Part shown: positions 46,258 through 58,800 of the stretch, in pieces
Layout of the letters: each line of letters begins with the position of its first letter
How positions within the stretch are numbered: position 1 is the stretch's first letter
Assembly (NCBI RefSeq): GCF_014529535.1
Contig: NW_023503616.1
Coordinates: 4,712,001 to 4,776,000 of the forward strand
Direction: 5' to 3'
DNA length: 64,000 nucleotides
Source: Bradysia coprophila
Lineage: Eukaryota; Arthropoda; Insecta; Diptera; Sciaridae
Made by a program: the position numbers and the translations under genes
Notes under the pieces: generated by a model
What the model saw: only the letters and a program-made list of their open reading frames with translations
Database searches by the model: none
What the model was told of the DNA's origin: nothing

Positions 46258-46297
46258 TATAAAAATGATGATCATCTCGTTACTGGACATCAGTTGT
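46258..46297 (+). promoter_or_regulatory. TATA box and initiator of the glycine-rich protein gene
   Basis: TATAAAAA at 46258-46265 and TCAGTT at 46290-46295, with about 34 bases from the first T of TATA to the initiator A. The start codon follows at 46315. A textbook insect core promoter. Confidence 0.7.
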
Positions 46298-46314
46298 TCG
46301 TTGCAGCTAGTAAC

Positions 46315-48907
46315 ATGAAGGTAATAATAAATTCGAATATACGGTAAACTTAAAAGTGAAAAAAAATCGTTGAAATTTAAAATGTGTTCTGTGTAGACAA
46401 TTTAATTGCAATATTCATCAGCAATTCAGAATTTAAATCATGTTTTTCGGCCATAAATCCATAAGCTTCAAGAATATTTAATTTTTCGAATTATTATTTA
46501 TGTGAATTTTGTAATTGAATATTCTCCACAGTATTAAATGTGGCTCATAAAAATGGGGAAAAGATAAACTACAAAGTATTTTGTTGAAATTATTTAGGTT
46601 TTTAAATTGATTTAATCACAAAAATAAATTATGAGTCTGTGAGAATCGGCAATAAGTGAAAATAAAATGAAGAGTGAACAACGGAACAGCAACGTAATAA
46701 GGAATATACGTTCAATGCATTAGTGAAATTATCCGCCAAAGGATTATATTAAAGCTCGATATATTTGACGATCATCAAATCAGCAAATCTCTTTAATATG
46801 ATTATATTGCTAGAAAAGAAGCAAATTAAGAATTATCTCTGATGTAATCATAAAATCAATTTTGTATTTCGACATATTAATACCACATCTTTTACTTCAT
46901 TAGTTTCAATATTTATTTAAATATATAAAATCAAATTTGAATTAAAAGTCGTCTCCGAAAGGGTACAAACTCAGTATTTCAATTATTTTTCCTTATTTAT
47001 TTGATGAAAACCAATCTAGTTCTTATAATGGTGATCCCAACTCATTTTCCCATAGGAAAATAGTTTTTGTTGAAATTGTATTCTTGTAAACATAACATGA
47101 CGAATTTAGTAGACCAGTTCAATAATCTACTATAAATTGGTTCCTTCTGCTATTGAAACAGTGGTTTTTTGTTTAAGAATAATTAAGCAATTCATCAGTT
47201 AATTTCTAAAAAGACTGACTTATGTTTTCTTTTAAATTGTAGGTCTTTATTTGTTTGTGCGTATTGGTAGCTTATGCCTCAGCAGGCTTCTTAGGAGGCG
47301 GAGGTGGAGGTTTCGGCGGTGGAGGCCTAGGTGGCTTCGGAGGCGGCGGAAGTAGTGGTTGGAAATCAGGCGGCGGATCTGGTGGATATGGTGGAGGTTA
47401 TGGAGGCGGAAGTAGTGGATGGAGCAGTGGTGGAGGCGGAAACGGAGGAGGATGGAGCAGTGGAGGAGGAAGAGGAGGTGGCGGAAGCAAAGGTTGGAGC
47501 AGTGGTGGTGGAGGAGGATGCGGTGGAGGTGGATGCGGAGGTAATACATTTCTTAATTTGTCATACTAAATTTCTAAGAGTTCAAATGAATAATCGCATA
47601 TTCCATGATACACAATTATCTAGAGCAGGGAACTATAAATCTACAAAGACAATGCCATGACTTTTTTTTGTGCAAAACAGGGTTTTTGAACATGAGAGAG
47701 ACCTACGTCTTCTGCTAAGATTTTTTAAACATGGTTTTTAATTTAGACTTATTCTTTTTTTAACATAATATGGAATCCGACAATAGCTTTTGTTGTATCA
47801 ACTAGTTATAGTCAAAACTCTGAACGAAACATATTTTATTTTGCTAATTTTTATGCATGAAGATTGTAAGACAAGTGAAAACAAATTGAAACGGGATATT
47901 ATATTCTATCTTTATTGTTTGTGGGACGACCACTGTTAGTTTTGAAAAGAAAAAGAGAGCACCGGAATTTTTTAAATATCATTCGAATATTATTATTCGT
48001 ATAGACAGGACCAAAATCTGTTCGGTCCTTATAATTTTGTGCTACTTCACTTACTAAGAGAAGTACTTTTCTAATGTTAAAAGTATAACTTTCACTTTCT
48101 CCAAAATTGAAAATAGTTAGACTGAAATCGGTAATAGTTATTTATGCAACCGAGTACTGTTTGAAAGATTATTACAAGATATGTGAAATTGACAATCCGA
48201 GCGAGGCAATACGTATACGGACGTACGAAATTTATTGCCTGTCCAATGCAAAAGTTGACCATTACACAGCGATTTGCCCACTGCCAAAATGTTACATTCC
48301 ATGGAGAATATTCTCGGTTCATTTTACGGAAACAATTTTGTGATAAAAGCAAACTCAGAAGCAACTTGCTTCCATAACTATTTTTCGATAAATGTACTAT
48401 TGCTAAAAAAAACAAAATCGTGAGTGTTTGCTTTTATCACAAAATTGTTGCCTGATGTCATGAATTACTTTTGCAGCATCCAATGTAATATGCTGTTATC
48501 AATCTTGCTCTTGAAATTCGCAATCATAAACCAGACTTTAGTTACACATCATTTCTTTACTTTCTAAAGGTGGCGGAGGATATGGAGGCGGACAAACAGT
48601 AAAAGTTATCAAAGTATATACCAGCGGAGGCGGCGGAAGTGGTGGTCATGGAGGAGGTGGATGGAAATCTGGAGGCGGCGGTGGAGGTTATGGAGGCGGC
48701 GGATTCGGTGGCGGTGGATATGGTGGTGGCTCAGGCTGGAAATCTGGTGGCGGATCAAGTGGATGGTCCAGTGGAGGCAGTGGAGGATACGGAGGCGGAT
48801 CAGGCTTCGGAGGTGGATCAGGATTCGGAGGATCAGGCGGTGGATGGTCTAGCGGCGGAGGAAGTGGAGGATTCGGAGGAAGTTCAGGCTCCAGCGGTTG
48901 GTGGTAA
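46315..48907 (+). CDS. Glycine-rich secreted structural protein, 3 exons
   Basis: Exons are 46315-46320, 47243-47540 and 48570-48907, giving 213 residues with consistent phases. The first coding exon encodes only Met-Lys; exon 2 completes a signal peptide (MKVFICLCVLVAYASAG) and begins the repeats. The mature protein is mostly Gly with Ser, Trp, Tyr and Phe in repeats such as SSGWSSGGG, GGWKSGGG, GGYGGG and GGFGGG; a CGGGGC pair is at the end of exon 2. One short non-repetitive stretch (TVKVIKVYTS) interrupts it. This is the composition of insect cuticle, silk-like or secretory-gland structural proteins. It has its own TATA/initiator promoter and an AATAAA at 48976-48981. The two introns (922 and 1029 bp) hold only AT-rich sequence. 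Confidence 0.88.
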
Positions 48908-49137
48908 TATGTCGATGAACCAATCACTTAGTACCGCATCATTTGGTTACCAAAAACGTGATATGTAAATACGAAAATAAACCTCTATTTTCTGGAATTA
49001 TTTTTGAGATTTTCTCGGTCTTATTTATTTATCCATTCGCCCTCTAGTTTTCTTAGTACAAATTTACGTTTGGAATGCAGAATGTTCTTATCTCATTGAA
49101 TATATTTCTGTCAAAAAAAGATTAAATTTTACAAATC

Positions 49138-52100
49138 TCATTTTGCTCGTTTAGAATTATAATTTCTTTGAGCGATTTGTGACAACCGTGTAAGTTCGTG
49201 TGAACCTAGGGCTTTAACCATTTTAGTGAAAATCCCATTTTCGTTTCTCAGTAAATTGTATGGTTTATCGAATTCCACAGCCTGTCCTGCATCCATAACT
49301 AACACCCGATCCGAATTGATGATGGTCGGAAGACGATGAGCTATTGTAAGTACGGTGCAAGTGCTGAATTTTTCGCTAATCGTTTCTTGTATGAAGGCAT
49401 CAGTTCTTCAAAGGAGTTGTTTAAGTTAAATTTTTTTTTTTGGAAAATTGAATCTACTAGACCTATATAGAACTTACTGTGTGTCAACATTTGCGGTTGC
49501 CTCGTCGATTACCAAGATTTTATTTTCTCTCAAAAGGCATCTAGCTAAACACATCAGTTGCCGTTGACCAACAGAAAAATTTGTTCCACCCTCTGTTAAT
49601 GTTGAGCTTAAACCGGCAGGCATTTCACCGATGATATGCTTCAATTTCACTTGACTCAATGCGTCCCACAGTTTATCGTCAGAATATTCGTCGAATGGAT
49701 CGAGGTTGTAACGTATTGAACCAGAAAATAAAACCGGTTCTTGAGGAATAACTGATATCTTCGATCGAAGATCGTACAGTCCAATTGATTGTGTGTCAAC
49801 TTCATCAATGTGAATGTAGCCATCGAGAAATGACAAACGAAAAAGTGCATTTATAATCGAACTTTTACCAGCCCCTGAAATAATTTTTAATTTAAAGGTG
49901 AAAAGCTTCGTTATATTTTCACCTGATATAATTACCCGTTCTACCCACTATGCCGATTTTCTCTTGTGCACCAATTTGTAAATTCAAATTTTTCAAAACT
50001 TCATCTTGTTTATCAGGGTTGTAGCTTGTTCCAAGTTTTTCGAATCTGATTTGTCCTTTGTTGGGCCAATCGATCGGAGGTTTTTTATCTACGGCTGTCT
50101 GGAACTCGCCCTCTGGTTCTATGGAACTGTATTCAACAATTCTCTCCACAGATGTCATCGAATTTTCCAATGAAGCAGTCTGTTTAATTCCTAGCTGGAC
50201 CATTCCTGTGAGACCCATTGCTTGAGTAATTGCAAGGCCTACATTTTCTTCGCTTGCACTCATCGCAAAGAAACTGAGTACAACAATTGATATGTAAATC
50301 ACGCAGCAAATGTCTAGCCAAAAGCCAAACGCTCGACCAGTAACAAGAAAAATATAAAATGCAGATGTGTGTAAGTCCTGATGCCGGTCGAACTCCTGGC
50401 TCAATTTTCTTTGAATATTGCATGCACGAATAGTTGTTAGGCCCGTAAGAGATTCAGCAAGGTGTGAGAAGATCGGAGATCGCGCTGTAAGCAACAATTT
50501 ATTTAAATGGACATTTTCAATGGAGCGTTAAAAATTTACTTGTCGCCTGAAGTCGTTTCACCTCAAGTGAGGTTTTCAAATAGAACTTCCTGAGAAAATG
50601 GAAAATTGAAAACAACAAAACGGTGGGTATTAAGTATATCGGGTTTACAACTGCCAATATACATATAGATCCAACCATTGCAAACATAATTTGAAGCACA
50701 TCGACAAGTATAAATGGTAGCGTTTCGTCAACTTGTCCAACATCTTTGCTGAAACGATTCAAAATTCTCCCCGATGGGTTTATGTTGAAGAAATACATCG
50801 TTGCACGCTTAACTCCGTTAAACATTGAATCGTGTAGCTGACGGGATGCTTTCGTTGTTGCGTTGAAAAATACAAAACTTCGACTCAGTGTAATTAGGAC
50901 TGTACCGAAAGTCAATGCAGAGAAAATTATGATATCTCTGGTTCGATCATTAGTGGTCGCTTCTGAATCATTATCAACATCAACAATAACTGTTTCATTT
51001 CCGAAATCTATTGAACGCGTATCCTGCTTCCTGACCCAATATGAAATGAAATAGTCGCTAAGCGAAGTAAACACCTGCGAAACGGTGAAGAGTGTCAGCA
51101 CAACTAATGCTGTGCATCCACCAGCAGCAGTAAAGTATGACTTATAGTAGGACATGTTGATGAAACCTTCTGCCCTTTTTTCTTCGTTCTTCGCCTGCAC
51201 AGGCTTACTATTTACTTTTATAATTTCATTAGTGTTAGTATCGACTTCTGTTGCCAAAATTTCATTAGAGTGAAGGTCCTTGTCGGATTCAATGTCTTGG
51301 CTATGCAGCAACTTTGTGAAGTCTAATCCCAAATCACGTAACTCTTCAAGTGTTCCGTTCCCTTGAACTCTGCCTTCCTCCATAACAATAATGCCATCCA
51401 CATCTGACAAATGATGAAGCTGATGAGTAACCATAATCACTAATTTATCTTTCAGAAACTTTTTAACGCAGTTCTCAAACAGATGCCTGCCAACATGCGA
51501 GTCTACAGCACTTAGCGGATCATCAAGTAAGTAGATATCGGCTTTTCGGTACAGCGCTCTTGCTAAATTTATTCGCGCTTTTTGGCCTCCAGACAAATTA
51601 ACTCCTCGTTCACCAACCATCGTGTTATCGCCATTAGGCCATATTTCCATGTCTCGTGTAAGAAAGCAAGCACTTAATACCTGCATGTAGCGTTCATCAT
51701 CCAAAGGCTCTCCAAATAAAATATTTTCCTGCACAGTTCCACTGAAGAGCCATGGCTCTTGGGATGCATACGAAATTATGCCATTAACCGTCAACTCACC
51801 GCTATCTATTGGGAGTTCACCAATAAGCACTTGAATTATACTACTTTTTCCAGATCCTACCACTCCTACGATTCCAACTGTTGAATAGTGTTCGATACTA
51901 AAGCTGATATTCGATATCGTTTTATCTGTTTGCTCGGAATCCCATTTCGCTGTTACATTCTTCACTTCCACTTTAATCGGCCTATTTTTGTCGAAATTTT
52001 GAATTGTTTTCAAGCACTTGGCATCGTCTAAAAACCCACCAATGCGCTTAATTGAGATACGACAATCCGTGACGAAGTTCATAGCGAAAGGATACTTAAC

Positions 52101-53419
52101 GATCATTGTGAACTTCAAAACGTTGAAAAATGCAATAACAACGAAGGCTTTTTGAGCGGTTACTTTATTTCCCAGCAGTGCATACATGACCAAACTGGTG
52201 AAGATGGACACAGGTGCAGCAAAAATAATAAACGACAAAAGAATTCCACGAATCCATGAGTAAATACGAATCAGTTTCGTTTCATTGATCCTGGATTTTG
52301 AAACTAGCTTGTTGAATGGTTTCTCCCACGCATACATTTTGATAACTTGGATGCCTTGTATGATCTGTAAGTGTAAGGGTTCACCCCGCCTATGCTTAGT
52401 AAGTGATGAAATTAAAATTTAAGTCGAGTTTATAGGAAACATGAAATGGGAATGGTAAGAGATGATGTTTGCCTGACTTACCTCATTCATTAGTTGAACT
52501 CTTTTGTCAGTTCTACTTGCCGTTTCAAATCTCAGGACAGAAGTTCTCTTTGCCAGATAAACTGGAAGAATGTTGGAGATACATTTAATTATTCCAAAAA
52601 AATATAAAGAAACAAAAACTCACGCTGAAGCGGAAGGAATATTAGTAATATTACCACTCCTGATAGCGCTGATATACCAATCTACATTAATTAAAAAAAC
52701 AGAATGTAAGCAGGAGTGGAAATTAAATGGATAATGTATACGGGTACCTCTCGATACATTAACCAGGTAACCAAAATGGTTTGCAATGGTCCCACCCACA
52801 AATAATGCATCCACAAGACAACAGCTTCAAACTTGGCAACATCTGTTGACATCATGTTTATTATCTTGCCCGTTGTTATCTTTCCAACGTAGGCCTTGGA
52901 CAATCTCAAACATTTCCGGTAAATCAGTGAGCCGACCCCAGTTTTAATCATAAACCCCAGATTCAAATTAGAAACATCAAATGCATGCACAATTACAACA
53001 TTCAGCAGAATTGCAAGTATTATTCCTACCGAGTACCAAACGACGTCATCAGTACTGGTCACTGTACCATTTTGATTTGAATAGTACGTAATGATGTGAC
53101 TTAAGAAAATTGGCGGTAAAATTTTCACACCACACTCAATAAACAGCAATATGATTCCCTGTTGTAACAATCTAAAACCGAAAGTGCGTAGTAAGCACTT
53201 CAACAAGCTAGTATTGCCCTCGGTTTCTTTTTCCAAATCATTACCCAAAGTATCGGCTTTCTGGTCTTTTAACGGTTGATACAGATCACTCTCGTCAAGG
53301 GTTTTCCGATTGCCTTTGAAAAATATTTTTAACACCCAGGCGAACGTTAAATATGAACATATGTTGACACTTTCACTAGGACATTTCGGTAAACGCTTAG
53401 TCTGATTTAGCGTTTCCAT
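49138..53419 (-). CDS. ABC transporter subfamily C, MRP4-like full transporter, 7 exons
   Basis: Exons on the minus strand are 53419-52748, 52681-52624, 52561-52482, 52364-50540, 50484-49936, 49874-49478 and 49405-49138; 1282 residues with all phases consistent, close to ABCC4 length. Order: N-terminal cytosolic [18 protein letters not shown], first membrane domain, first ATPase domain (Walker A VVGSGKSS near residue 440; [16 protein letters not shown]; Walker [13 protein letters not shown]), second membrane domain ([18 protein letters not shown]), second ATPase domain (Walker A GRTGAGKSS near residue 1060, split across an intron; signature [28 protein letters not shown]). There is no extra N-terminal membrane domain, as in short MRPs. 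Likely exports organic anions, conjugates or cyclic nucleotides across the plasma membrane. The second signature reads SVGQ rather than SGGQ, as is common in this subfamily. Confidence 0.94.
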
Positions 53420-54125
53420 GTCTTTTAAACGTATTCTTACATTCAGTGTGTATTTGGTTACAGCAAAATGTTACACTGTTAACTCTTTGAAAACAAAATC
53501 AGGTAAGAATATTCACTTCCCATATAACATTTACTCAACTAATTAATACGCCGCGTCAAATAAATAAAGCTTTAGTCGAATATCAGTGAATCACTCTGAT
53601 AAAAATATTTCACTGAACTCACGGTTCATAACAAGAACTGTGTTACTTCCACAACATCAATAATAGTTATATAGCATGTTGTCGTAGAGTACTGCTCCGG
53701 TCATTAACAAAACATGATTTTACATTTTCCATCAGCTAAGTCTTCACTTCTGATTTACACTAAGTACTTAAAATTCACATACTATTCAAAGGAACATTTC
53801 ATTAATTTATTGGACTCCGTTAAACGTACACATTTTTAGAATAGAAATTTATTCGTGCAGAATTCGAACAAAGTATACAATTTCATTCATACGTACACAT
53901 TGTGTTTGTTTCGTAAAAATATGAAATAGATAAGTAAACAAACTGTGGACATTTGATATCATTTACGGTGTTGATGATGTTCTTCTTAATTTTTGTTTTA
54001 ATCTGGTTTTCGGTCTTACCGATATATGCGTACAGTTCCTTAAGATTCAGTAACCTTCTCTGATACAATGCGTATAGTGAGATTTGCGAAATCAAGTAAA
54101 GTATAGCTATTTTGCTAACTAGTTA

Positions 54126-54178
54126 GTAAACGGGGATGCTTTGCGCAACATATCGCATGCGCAAAACCCCCATTTACT
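54126..54178. repeat. Short hairpin repeat
   Basis: gtaaacggggatgctttgcgca pairs with tgcgcaaaacccccatttac across a short loop. A diverged half copy (tagtaaatgagagtgttttgcgca) is near 36027-36050, with similar tagctatttt flanks. Confidence 0.65.
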
Positions 54179-54356
54179 TAACGTGTTAGCAACAAGATTT
54201 TATATACATCAGTAGTGAGATACTCTTTTTTTACAAACGTCAAATTACGCACTAGTGCATTCATTTACTCACTACTTTGATCGCACTATATATAAAATAT
54301 TTTGTATCAATGGCATTAGTCGACCCTTCAAACTTCAAACCAACGAATATACAGTC

Positions 54357-54559
54357 AGAGGCAGTGAAATTTCAGCATGGATTTGCTTCAGATGCTTTTC
54401 AGCTGATCCACACATACGGTTTATACTGTTTATACAGTTGAAGCTGCTACACGCACGCACGTGTGTGAATGGTAAAAACAGAATAGACAATTTTGATTGT
54501 TTGTGTGGATCAACTGAAAAACAACTGAAGCAAATTCATGCTGAAATGTCACTGCCTCT
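54357..54559. repeat. Foldback element, arms about 57 bp
   Basis: agaggcagtgaaatttcagc at the left pairs with gctgaaatgtcactgcctct at the right; atttgcttcag / ctgaagcaaat and gctgatccacac / gtgtggatcaac extend the pairing. The loop is about 90 bp. Confidence 0.8.
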
Positions 54560-55825
54560 AACTAAAATGAAGATGAGTCATAGAATATATATTTTCACCC
54601 ACCATTATTAACAAAGTTCGTCAAGTCCGTATACCCTCGGGTAGCACACTTATTTCTAGCCTTTAGATCTTAGGTGTTTAGAAGGAGTCTAACTCGAGAT
54701 CTAACTATTATTAAGATTGTACTCAAGTAAAATTTTGGTTACTGAGAATAATTCTTATTTCTTAAGTTTTCAACAAAACTGATGGCTTTAGTTATAAATA
54801 TACTATGTTTCTGACAATTGAATATCTCTCTCTATGTTCCTGCGGTTCCTCCTGCTAAGAAACTGTGCAACCGACAAAATCAAAATGAAGGCGTTTGTCG
54901 ATATGGTAGTGATAAATATAGATCTCAATCCTAGGGTTGAACGAACTGCAATAAACTGGATTTTTTTTGGTTTTGTCAAGTTGAATTTACATATTGTAAC
55001 CACTTAAGTTACCAATTCATTTGATCGAATGTCCACCTATTCTATCGGATTTAAACGTATTTAATTATTTAATCAAATTTCTAATTATATTTAAAAAATA
55101 CTTTGAAACGAATAAAATAATTTCTATGATCCGGAATTTAAAATTATATTCCAAAAGTCTGTTATATTTCATTTCATTTCATTTATTTCAGTTTTAAAAT
55201 TACAAATACAAAAACATCTGCATAGCTCTAGTGTGACCAAGTCAATTCGAAAGAGCTACGAAAAATTTGTATTTGTATTTAAAATATTCGCTTTATGTTG
55301 ATTTGACCTAGTCAGAATTTCAGCTCATTGGCATTTTAATTAATTTATTTGGAAATTCGAAATTAATTCTGACACGGTGTGGACCATCCGCCACTGGTTT
55401 AAAACATTGGTAGTGATCTAATGGGTATCCTACCGGTATTGGACAGTTTGTATATGAAAATTCAACCTAATAAAAACAAACCAAAAGTCGTTCGAAGTGT
55501 CACTGATCTCCATTTTGTAAATTTTGACAACCATCGACACCGGAGTTTTAAAAGTTTTCATCTTGTTCGTTCTAAACAATTTCGGAATTTCGTTTAGGAA
55601 ATACAGTAAAATCAATGTGCTAATTGTGGTGTTTGTGGTACTATTTTATGCCAAAATGCCGATAAAAAACAATGAAATGTGAAATTAAAATAGAAAATTC
55701 GGTGAAAAGTTTAATCATAGCAAAGTTTTTCCTTTGATCAACTTGTTTGTGTGAATTATATTTTTGTCCATTTATTTTTGTAAATTTTTAATGTAAAATT
55801 TGAGAAAGTTTATTTACTTGTCGAA

Positions 55826-58800
55826 ATGGTGATTTCAAAAAATGGAAAACGTAAACGCAAAGATGTACCGCCAGTAGTTGAAACTACGGACATACCTAAG
55901 AGGTAAAGTCAATAAAGACGCACTTTATGAGGGCTTCATTTTACTATAAAGTGACAATAAGTGGGGTTGGGTATTCATGCCACTAAAATCAATCTAAAGT
56001 ATCTAAATTTATCTAATTTATTTAATAATACGAGGCACGAGGTTTAAAGCCCGATTTTTAAGTGTCCTTATGGCTGATATTTCACGATTCTATTTTCGAT
56101 GGTATTACTCATAGTCGCCATCACCAAATGGTACTAATCTTTTTTGTACATTCTGTACGCTACATTATTTATGTTTAAAGGGTGGTCTCTTCTAACAATT
56201 GGCAATGTTCAGACAACTTCTAATAAAATATGTCTTCAATTTCCAGAACACGAGTACACGCACAACGCAAATTTGCACAGGGCCAAGGATCATCGTCCTA
56301 TTTGACTAATTTCCCAACACAACAAAGTGCACCTGTCAAAGAAAGCAGTGAACCACCGCCAGAACTATTACCAAATCTACGACCGAAGCCAGAAGATTTT
56401 CTTACATTTCTGTGCTTTCGTGGCACTTCAGTACTTCCGCCACATTTGGATTATTTTAATCAAAACAGAAAATCGGAAGCCGAAACCAAAGACGATAGTA
56501 CAAAGGGGGAAACTGTCGCATCTGAAAATGTTGACAATACAGACAAGAGCGCCGAGTCATCGTGTCCGAAGCCATCTGGAAGTGGAGCTGGTAATAGTGG
56601 AGATAGTTTACATGGAAAAGACCTAAAAGTGGAAAGTAAGGAAGAAGCGAAGCCGTCGTTTATTCCATTTGCTGTTCGTAAGCATGCTGAAACAGTATCT
56701 GATGGAAAACGGAGACAAACTGTGCAAGCACTGAAAAGGAAATATCAGGAGCAGCGTTTAGCTAAAACACAAGTTCAAAATTTGATAAAAACTACGCAAA
56801 ATAGGCGAACAAGATCGTCTGGTAAAGACGACGATGCTGATTCGAATGAAAAGAAAAAAGATCCCGTGGATCATAAGGCTGTTGTATCAGAAACGAAAAA
56901 ACCTGATGAGAAAAAGAAGAAGGAAGTCATCGAGAACAAGAATGATGATTCGTCGAAGCGAAAAACTTCGTTAAGAAATACAAGAAATAATCCACCTAAA
57001 GAGGACGAATCAGTCAAGTCCGATCTACCCAAAACTTCAGTGATGAAAAAAACGAAACTTTCAGAAGATGATGAAAAGGTGTCAACCAAGACAGAAAAGA
57101 AGTCATCAGTGGAAACAATTACAAAAGAAATCAAGAAAGAGGCAACGAAGTTAGCATTAACCAAACAGCAAATAACTCGTCAGAAAGCCACAACGATACC
57201 GCAAAATGAAGGATCAAAAATGAAGAAAGACGCAAATGAGGACATCAATTCAGCTGAATTTTCTGACTCGTCAGATGATAGACCGTTGGTAAATACACTA
57301 AAAAAGTTGACCAACGTGACCAAGAAGCCTGTAGATTCCACAAAAGATCAAAAACTACCCGATTCAGAAAAGAAGAAAGATCAATTGCCCACGACAAGTA
57401 CATCGAAGCCGGTAAAACGTCAATCACCTAGGCCTACAACTGGTGTTTCACGAAGAAGTTGTGGACAGGTTGAAGTGGCTGCAGATAAAAAACGATCCGA
57501 GTCCGTCAGTCGAAAGTCGGATACAAGTGAACCGAGTATCAAAAAGAAACCAGTCGGACGGAAGAAAAAAGAGAAAGAGTTGAGCGAGGACAGTTCATCC
57601 GAGAAAGTGACCGCAGTAAAAAAGAAGTTAAATGAAAAACGTACGCCGGAAAAAGACAAAGACGATTCCAAGCATAAAATAAACATCACCGACGATGATA
57701 GCATCAAGAAGAAACGTAAGCGCCGCAACGAATTCACTGAATTGGGTAGTGTAGATATAAATGATTCGGATGCTTGCCGTTCTGCACGGCCTAGTCGTAA
57801 AACAAAAGAAGCCGCGGCTATTTACATGGAATTAATTGGTCAAAAACTGAATCTGGATGATTTCGATGATGATGGCTTTTCAATGGACAGTTTTCCGGAG
57901 CTCCCGAATGTCAAGAAAACTCAACAAATGGAAAATAGATTAAAAGCAAACATTGGAAAGCCGACAGACGTTAAGGTATCACCCAAAAAGAATAAACCAG
58001 AGAATAAATCTTCCAAAAAAGATGAAAAAGCTGGCTCAGTTGTTGAAGAGCCATTGGAGCCAGCACGAAAGGAGAAGGCTAAAGTTGGTCGAAAGAAGAA
58101 AGTTCTGTCGCCAAGCAAGGATGTGTCGCCCGAGGTAAAAGAAAAAAGTCTTCACAAAAGTTTCAGTGATTCCGATGATGAACCACTGGCTGTAAAAATT
58201 ACAAAGAAACCGAAGCCTATCAGAGGACGGAGTCCGAAAAAGGCAAAAGACTCAAAAGAAAGTGGAAATGTGGTTGAGGAAAAACTTGAAAATACCGCAG
58301 TGGAGAAAGTTAAGCCAGAGATTGTTACTAAAGAAAAACCGGCAGGAAAAGCAACAACACCGCTGTTATCCAAAGCCACAGATTCAGAACAAGAGAAACC
58401 AAACCTTCCGAAAACAGATGCCGCAGCAATAAAAGTTCCAACGATTGCACCCAAAACCCCGCAAAAGTCATTCGAAAGCGTTTTTAAGACACCAGCTGAA
58501 ACATCGTCCCAATTATTGAGTCCATCGATTTGTACAACGCCTGTGAAGCCATCACAAATGGATACGAAGAATATCACAACCACTTCCTCATCACCAAAAT
58601 CGATTACGACGACACATGAAACTAAATCAAATCTGCCCAACCTGATGCCAAGCGCCGAAGAATCTGGCAAAATTTTCGGAATTGCCAGTGTAACTCTTGC
58701 GCAAAGCTCAGGCCCCAATGACACGAAATGCACGCTCGGCAAATGTGGTTCGATACACATACCCACACTAGGACCAGTCATTCCAACCGAACTACCGAAT

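Larger units (their letters stand above)
35116..46314. other. Long gene-poor region between Hippo and the glycine-rich protein gene
   Basis: No host gene recognised in about 11 kb. 35.7-38.6 kb is packed with repeats (foldback 35703-35913, TIR element 36539-37630 with nested MITE, 152 bp tandem repeat 37915-38522). From about 39.0 to 46.2 kb it is AT-rich and nearly featureless; open frames such as 42449-42805 and 44595-44882 show no domain. The last part could hold enhancers of the glycine-rich gene, but none can be named. Confidence 0.55.
53420..55825. other. Intergenic region between ABCC and JARID2 genes
   Basis: No gene recognised. Contains a hairpin (54126-54178), a foldback (54357-54559), a pyrimidine-rich microsatellite (atttc units near 55166-55190) and probable promoter sequence for the divergently placed ABCC and JARID2 genes. 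No clear TATA box was assigned. Confidence 0.5.

Noticed and set aside
47247-47549. Minus-strand His/Leu/Arg-rich frame
   Set aside because: Mirror image of the glycine-rich repeats on the plus strand.
55166-55260. Possible truncated non-LTR 3' end (atttc microsatellite followed by AT-rich sequence)
   Set aside because: Only loosely similar to the 3' end at 7441; no coding remnant found.
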